NCBI GenBank assembly: GCA_963693085.1
Contig: OY856409.1
Location: 1,539,215,072 to 1,539,279,071 of the forward strand
Origin: Alisma plantago-aquatica
Taxonomy: Eukaryota > Streptophyta > Magnoliopsida > Alismatales > Alismataceae
DNA length: 64,000 nucleotides
Reading direction: 5' to 3'
Under the pieces are notes generated by a model. It was not told the origin of the DNA. It ran no database searches and saw only the letters and a program-made list of their open reading frames with translations. This document shows positions 58,091 to 64,000 of this stretch, one piece after another (within the stretch, counting starts at the first letter, position 1; each line of letters opens with the position of its first letter). Both the position numbers and the translations under genes were made by a program.

Positions 58091-59708
58091 TGACGTGTAT
58101 TTTACTACGCGCTAAAAACGTAAGTATACGCGTGGAGTAGTACAGGCCTTGTGAGGCCCGAGTCGAACACAGGGATACTCGGAAATGTCGGAGACTCCTA
58201 CTAACTATTTGTGATCAGCTAAGCCGAATAACAAATTGGGGTTGTTGTCAAAATTAAAAGAAAATAAAAATAAAACAAAGCAAACAATCGATTAAAAGTT
58301 AATTTAATCAATTCAAAAAAGTATCTTTAGGATTGCGGTTTCACCGCGGGATTTCATTGCATTAGGTTTTATATAATGCCTCACTCTTCTCTCTCTATCC
58401 GGGTAGTGGCCTGAAAACAGAATTGCCCACTGTTGTGGTACAATTCACTACTTAGGTTTAGGTTGGTTCCACCGTCGTAGTAACCTATCCCCTAAACTAA
58501 GTGCATTACGAACGATCTCTCAGTATCCACCATTAATTTTACACCACCTTGTTCAAGGGATTTATCGATTAATGTAGGTTTCGTCTCTTTTCAGCCGTTA
58601 ATCCTTCTGTCGAAGTGATTAAGGGCATTAGATTATTATTATGGTGATCAAGCATAACAATATATGGAGAAAACAAAGCTATACCACAGATTTAAGTGAG
58701 AAAATATGAATTACTATTATAAAACTGTCATACAATGAATTCCCGGGCTACTCCCGGTCCTAAAGATGAAGGGGATTAGCCCCGCATGTTCATCTCACAC
58801 AAGTACATGGTAGAAATAGGGGAAATCATATGAAAAACATGAATAGAAAGAGAAAACCCCTGAACGGAGAAGAACCGATTGATTCTTTGTGTAGAACACG
58901 TGCTTTCCCGCCTCTCGGTGGTGAAATCCGTCTTTGGCGGCGTCCGGATCGACTGGTATGAACTTCTGGCCTCCGTTCTCCTTTCTCTCGCTCCTCGGCA
59001 CTTGTGCAATGGCTAATCCGATCCCACCCCCAATTGTCTGAGCGGCCGTCATTAGGTATAAGTCCTTCATTAGGTCATTAATTCACTCCAGCCGTCCGAT
59101 TGAGATCATTAGAAAGAAAACTCATATCCTACAGCGTCGATAACATCGACGCGAGTCGATGGTATCGACCCGCTACAGTGGCGGCTGGCTGTAAACCCTT
59201 CCTTTGTCGCGCCCGACATCATCTCGATACCATCGACTCAGGTCGATGGTATCGACTTCCTTTTGGCGTCGGTTTTGTCATTTTACGACGTTGTAGCCTC
59301 CGTGTGTCGATGGTATCGACTGGGTGTCGATACTTTTGACTGCTTCTTCGCCAGCAATCTGAAGACGTCTCGATACCATCGACATCAGCGTCGATGGTAT
59401 CGACTCTTTGCTGCTCCTTTCGGCTGGCAACCTGCGGTCTTGTCGATGGTATCGACTTCCGTCGATGGTATCGACGGAAGCAAATACTCGTTTTTTCTGC
59501 AATTCAAAGACATGATCAAATAAATCCACAATAATAATAATAATGTGATAATTAATGCTCAAAGTGATAAAACTAAGGGGATTTGACATAAAATGATGGC
59601 AAAGACCAAAATAGATGAATTATGCGATATTAACCATAGAAATGACTAATTAAAGCATAAAACACATATAAAACCGATCTATAAATGCGACTCAAAATCA
59701 TCGCATCA
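58091..59708 (-). repeat. TR-GAG 5' LTR, 1618 bp
   Basis: Starts TGATGCGATG on the minus strand at 59708 and ends ACACGTCA at 58091. It carries a ten-copy hairpin-motif array at 59136-59475, about 230-570 bases from the LTR start, i.e. in U3 upstream of the TATA-like TATATAAAA at 58367-58375. The end sequence 'gcgcgtagtaaaatacacg' is a common signature of Athila/Tat LTRs. Confidence 0.95.
59136..59475 (-). repeat. GTCGAT-N3-ATCGAC motif array in 5' LTR, about 10 copies
   Basis: Same ten positions as in the other LTR, with a few independent changes (for example GATAACATC at the first copy and GATACTTTTGAC at the sixth). Its place upstream of the putative TATA box suits a promoter, enhancer or silencer role, which is inference. 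Confidence 0.95.
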
Positions 59709-59713
59709 GTTAG

Positions 59714-60282
59714 CTCAGTGACTTTGATATTGAGGTCCCTTACATATTAAAGGGTTAGCTAATCTTGAGCATCCTTATGGACCCTTCCAATGGGAAGTTG
59801 GTCAATGGCCATAATATGTTAAGTATAATGGAAATACACTTAAAAAATGTTTTGTAGAAAACAATGTCATTAGTTGTTTCATGCCTTGGTTCTACTTCTT
59901 TATTATTATGATTTTTCTAGCCAAGAAACTTTTATATTACTCTTAAGTTGTGGTTACATGTTTTTCATAGCGTACTCAATGCACTTGCATTGATATATTT
60001 TGTTTATCAAATTTATAGTTTCCACATGAAGATCTACCACACTGAAGACTCTAAGCTCTGAAATGAATCACTAATAGGTACACTTGACTTTAGAAATGGG
60101 TACATATCTTTTATCTCCATGTTTAGTACGTTGTCATCTCTTAACTTTTGTTATTTCCTTTTCATATATATTGAATGCGTGAAACTATGTGCCATTCTAG
60201 GGAGTGGGTACATAAGTCCACTCGCCTTTGGCTTTGTAGCCATTAGGAGTGTGGACTTAGGGTAATAAATAGTTCCCTGACA
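59714..60282. other. Unassigned flank of the TR-GAG insertion
   Basis: Non-coding, AT-rich. It should be contiguous with 48511-51209 before the TR-GAG insertion. It stops where gypsy RT sequence begins ('gattagatgaagtttc'). Confidence 0.5.
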
Positions 60283-63050
60283 TGATTAGATGAAGTTTCT
60301 TTTCATGGACATGCCATATCATGATAGGGAGTTAGTGTAGACCCTAAGAAGGTGGAATCAGTTCTTCAGTGAGAGAAACCTACAACCCCTACTGAGATCA
60401 GAAGTTTTCTAGGGTTAGCTGGATATTATAGGAGGTTTATAATAAATTTGAGTGCATTAGAGGCACCTATTACACTTTTAATAAGGATGAGTGTACGTTT
60501 TATTTGTTTTGAAACATGTGAGAAGTCTTTTCAAACTTTAAAGAATAAGTTAACCATAACACTAGTTTTGATTTTTCTAGAGGTAGATAAATGATATGTG
60601 GTTTTCTGTAATACATCTAGAAGAGGCTTGGGATGCATTTTGATGCTGTGAATGGAAAGCGGTGTCCTATGCTTCTAGACAACTAAAAAATAATGAAAAA
60701 AATTATCCAATACATGATCTTGAACTTGCATCAATAGTACATTCCTTAAAGAAATGGCGTCATTATCACTATTGTGAGTCAGGCCAAGTCTTTACTGACC
60801 ATAAACGCCTAAAGTACATTTTCACTCAAAAGGATCCTAACCTGAGACAAGTTAGGGAATTATAGACGTTTTCATTAATTATCATCATGGGAAGACCAAT
60901 GTAGTAGCAGCTGCTCTAAGTAGGAAGTCAACATCGTTTGTAGAAGTTTTCTATGGCATGTGTAAAAGAGATTTGTCGATTAACATGAGAGAGATGAATT
61001 TGTATTTATATGTGTCTAAACAAGGTGGGTTGATTGCACAAATGCAAGTTAGGACTACATTCTATGAACAAATCAAGGAGCTTCAACTAAGTGACATGGA
61101 ATTGCAATAGATTATGCATGATATGATAGAAGGAAAAGGAACAGAGTTCAAAAATTTAGATGATGGGTTGTTGTATTAGTAGGATAGATTGTGTGTGCTA
61201 GATGTCATTGCGTTAAAGAAGCAGATTCTGGAGGAATCTCACTCTTCAATGTACACAATGCATCCAGTCAACACAAGGATGTTTAAAAACCTTAAAAAAT
61301 GTATTTGTGGTAAGGTATGAAGAAATATGTGGATGAGTATTTTGCTAAATGTGGCGTATGTCAACAAGTCAAGGTTGAACATCAAAAGTTTCCAAGTACT
61401 CTACAATCACTTCCTATTTTTGAACAAAAGTGGGATCACATAACTACAAACTCTATGGTTGGATCACCTTGGGAACTACATGGTATTGAATCTAAATGGA
61501 TAATTGTAGATAGACTAACTAAGTCTTATGACTTTCTATTACTTAAAACAATATAGGATATGCCAAAGTTAGCTAAGGTCTACATAGATGAAATAGTCAG
61601 ACTACATGGGGTCCTAGTTTCTATAATATCTGATAGAGATCCCAAATTTGCATCTAGATTCTAGAATTAGTTGCATCTCTCTTTGGAAACAAGATTGAAG
61701 TTTAGTACAAAATTTCACTGTCAAATAGTTGGACAGTCAGAACAGACCATTCAAACCCTGGAGGAAATGTTAAGAGCATGTGTTTGACAATTTAATGGTA
61801 GTTGGGATAATCACCTTAGTATTATGGAGTTTTTGTATAATAACAACTATCACTTTATTTTAGATTTGACCTCCTATGAAGCTTTACATGGGAGGAAGTG
61901 TAGGTATCCCATTTGTTGGTATGAAGTTGGTGAGAGGAAATTTTGAGGCCCTAAATTGGTAGAGGAAAAAATATCTATGATCAGAAAACAATTGAGAGTT
62001 GTACATGACATACGAAAAAACTATCTGATCAGGAAACAATTGGGAGTTGTACAGGACATACAAAAAAAAACAATGCAGAGAAAAGGCATAGACCACTTTA
62101 GTTTGAGGTTGCAGATTTTAACTTGAAAATCTCACCATGGAAAGGTGTGATGAGGTTTGGGAAGCAAGGAAAACTAACTCCTATATACAAGGTTCCATAT
62201 CCAATCGTTCAAAGAATTGGCCAATGGCATACAAACTTGAGTTCCCTTTAGAGATAGCCAATTTACATGATGTATTTTGAATATCTATGTTGAAGAAGTG
62301 TCATCCATGTATTGAGAAGATTAGACCCATAAATGGATCGAATATGGAGAAAATACCACGATATCCGATATTCGAATCCAAAAAAAAATTGATCTAATAT
62401 CAAATCTGATATCCTATGGATATCATGTAATAATAATTGAATTTGATCCGACAAATAATATTCAAATTTAGATAAATATCTGTTTTGAACCAGAAGTCAT
62501 AAATGTATTGTTATGAATATATTATATAGAAAACATTGATATTATTGAGAATACATATAATAAAATATCTATATTTTCATATATATATGTATAATATTTA
62601 ATAATATATATATAATATTTAATAATATATATATTTATTTATTTATTTGTCAAATTTGGATTTTTTTAGAGCATATACAACCATATCCGATATCCTATTC
62701 AAAATTTTTGGATATGAAATTTGATATCCTAAATCCAATTCTGATTATGTAGATGTCAGACTTTTTCAAATATCTAGACTTGAATCCGGATCGAATGTGC
62801 AGATTCTAGATACCATTTACAGGCCTAGAGAAGATCATAGATCCATATAAGAGATGATACCTCGTGTACTGAAGGACCCATCCAAATTCTATATCAACAT
62901 GATTTGAAGGCTTAAAAAGAGGGAGATACCCTTAGTAAAGGTTCTTTGGAGGAATCATGGTATAATAGAAGCTACTTCAAAAGTAGAGTTTAAGATGTGT
63001 AACAAGTATCCTTTTCTCTACTAGGAATTTTGAGACAAAAATTTTATTTG
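60283..63050 (+). pseudogene. pol: Ty3/gypsy RT end, RNase H and integrase, 3' part, many stops
   Basis: Begins with RT-thumb sequence that overlaps, at roughly 85% identity by eye, the last 0.2 kb of the 5' part (48264-48475). RNase H is clear at 60662-60865: SYASRQLKNNEKNYPIHDLEL and FTDHKRLKYIFTQKDPNLRQ. Integrase follows: YFAKCGVCQQVKVEHQ (zinc-binding Cys pair, 61317-61380), DRDPKFAS (second catalytic Asp), and SEQTIQTLEEMLRAC (catalytic Glu). The first catalytic Asp appears changed ('HITTNSMV'). The C-terminal end, REIPLVKVLWRNHG near 62930, follows the chromovirus pattern after a 502-bp insertion. Many TAG/TGA stops and frame changes make it dead. Confidence 0.85.
62324..62825. mobile_element. 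Putative MITE, about 502 bp, in gypsy integrase end
   Basis: The gypsy C-terminal coding text is interrupted here. Left end GACCCATAAATGGATCGAA and right end (complement) GGCCTGTAAATGGTATC are similar inverted ends, with TA on both outer sides (62322-62323 and 62826-62827). The interior is rich in GATATCC/GGATATC words, many in opposite orientations, plus an AT-microsatellite with duplicated 'ataatatttaataatatata' at 62590-62640. Superfamily is uncertain; the ends drift and the TSD is short. Confidence 0.5.
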
Positions 63051-63061
63051 AGGGGGAGAAT
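63046..63061 (+). promoter_or_regulatory. Gypsy polypurine tract
   Basis: 'ttgagggggagaat' lies directly before the LTR-start sequence at 63062 and after the decayed end of pol. This is the canonical plant chromovirus arrangement. Confidence 0.75.
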
Positions 63062-64000
63062 TATTACAACCCAATTCTTGCTTTGTTGGTAATTCCAGGA
63101 TTAAAGATAACCTTAATGTTGATCATAGTATTTTCAGTAATATAATTACCTTATGCTTTATCTAATCTTGTTATTTGAAGACTTTGTTTGGATTAGTCAA
63201 AATTATGATATGAGTATATCATGAAATTCTATCTTTAATTGATATAGATATAAGCCACACATGTATATGGCAATATAATTAATATACCCAGGAAAACAAT
63301 AAATAAAGATATTACTATTTAAGACTCTCATGAAACTAATGTTGGTAAGGTATGCCCATAGACCCAATCATATGATGATTGACCTGGCATTATTACCTAA
63401 AATGATTTTATTAGTAATAACATATATAAAGGCAAGCTTCCAATTCATCTTTTTCACTCAGTTATGGGATAATCAGGATACAAAGTGAATGTCTATAGAA
63501 TGATATTACTCAATATGTATGTCTTCAAGTATTAGCATTGTTGAAATGAGATCATGAAGATGTTAAGAGTACATATACATATTTTGAGTATGTTCCTAGT
63601 TGGTTGTTAATGTGGAAGGCAGATAGACACCAATAACACATAAGACTAGAGTGTGAGATGGTTGATGACTGAGTCTCACTAACTCATGATATGGCAATAT
63701 CAAACTAAGCACACAAATACATGTTAGGGAACAATGTATCAGACAGACCCATCTTGAGAGTGACACTTGGTTATGGTGGTCACCATCATCTCTCATAGTG
63801 AAGGTGGTGATTGTGGTTCTTAGACCTGAAATCACTGCACTCGTCATGTGTTGTTGGGTATGCTTTGACATCTCAAATGCAATCCTGAAATATGGGTTGT
63901 TATGACGGTGATGATTGGGTGACTTTAACACATGGGTATAGACTGTGAGTGATAGATATGGGATTTGTCCCTCCTACTAGAGTATGATATTCTTGCCACT
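63062..64000 (+). repeat. Ty3/gypsy 3' LTR, start only, cut by window end
   Basis: About the first 230 bases (TATTACAACCCAATTC...) align with 43075-43310, near 80% by eye. After about 63300 the two copies diverge too far to follow, through decay or another insertion. No gene is seen up to the window edge; the minus frame at 63596-63931 is not recognised. Confidence 0.65.

Larger units (their letters stand above)
51210..59708 (-). mobile_element. TR-GAG type LTR retrotransposon (Athila/Tat-like), 8499 bp, TSD GTTAG
   Basis: Near-identical LTRs of 1616 and 1618 bp bound the element, with identical GTTAG repeats at 51205-51209 and 59709-59713. On the minus strand the order is 5' LTR (59708-58091), a tRNA-Asp primer site, gag-protease, a long non-coding 3' region with a small ORF and a hairpin-motif array, a polypurine tract and the 3' LTR (52825-51210). 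Reverse transcriptase, RNase H and integrase are absent, which matches the TR-GAG class of non-autonomous plant elements that keep gag. Closely matching LTRs and an almost unbroken gag-protease frame suggest recent insertion. Confidence 0.93.

Noticed and set aside
59709..59735. tRNA A-box-like 'gttagctcagt' directly after the TR-GAG element
   Set aside because: It arises from the GTTAG duplication joined to flank sequence. No B box, acceptor stem or anticodon arm follows, so no tRNA or SINE head is supported.

Overview
This 64-kb window looks like intergenic heterochromatin from a large, repeat-rich plant nuclear genome. I see no intact host protein gene, no rRNA or tRNA gene and no bacterial-type operon. 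Plant origin rests on the element types: Ty1/copia and Ty3/gypsy elements with plant-type primer-binding sites (initiator-Met and Asp tRNA), an RNase H-bearing LINE, PIF/Harbinger MITEs and a hAT element. The species cannot be named from this. Coordinates of complete elements were set by matching terminal motifs and target-site duplications (TSDs) read directly from the sequence.

Layout. 1-9.5 kb: old LTR-like DNA hosting a clean 1.2-kb solo LTR (876-2087, TSD GATCT) and a segment that looks like an LTR in reverse orientation. 9.5-12.5 kb: a decayed minus-strand LINE (RT end, zf-RVT linker, RNase H) carrying a 229/230-bp tandem duplication and a 436-bp Harbinger-type MITE (TSD TAA), followed by a plus-strand RNase H remnant. 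12.5-19.3 kb: mostly unassigned, with a possible PIF transposase scrap and a 1380-bp hAT-like element (16363-17742, 8-bp TSD). 19.5-27.15 kb: a complete but inactivated Ty1/copia element (TSD TATAA) inserted in a purine-rich tract; its RNase H region is split by a 992-bp Harbinger-like element (TSD TTA). 27.9-40.2 kb: a LARD-like non-autonomous gypsy derivative with LTRs of about 3 kb and only about 0.8 kb of non-coding interior (TSD ATTTT); its left LTR is split by a 5.37-kb solo LTR (TSD CCCTC). 43.1-48.5 and 60.3-64 kb: two halves of a degraded chromovirus-like Ty3/gypsy family that overlap by about 0.2 kb in the RT region.

The standout is 51210-59708, minus strand: an 8.5-kb element with near-identical 1.6-kb LTRs, TSD GTTAG, a tRNA-Asp primer site and an Athila/Tat-like gag-protease frame broken by only two TGA codons, but no reverse transcriptase or integrase. 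This matches the plant TR-GAG class. Both LTRs and the 3' internal region carry about 35 copies of a 15-bp inverted-repeat motif (GTCGAT-ACC-ATCGAC and its complement), many set as convergent pairs able to form long hairpins. I have not seen this architecture described and rank it as the main finding.

Functionally nothing here forms a pathway. The window is a stratified record of nested insertions: decayed gypsy and LTR sequence underneath, then copia and the LARD, then small DNA transposons, with the TR-GAG element looking like one of the youngest arrivals.
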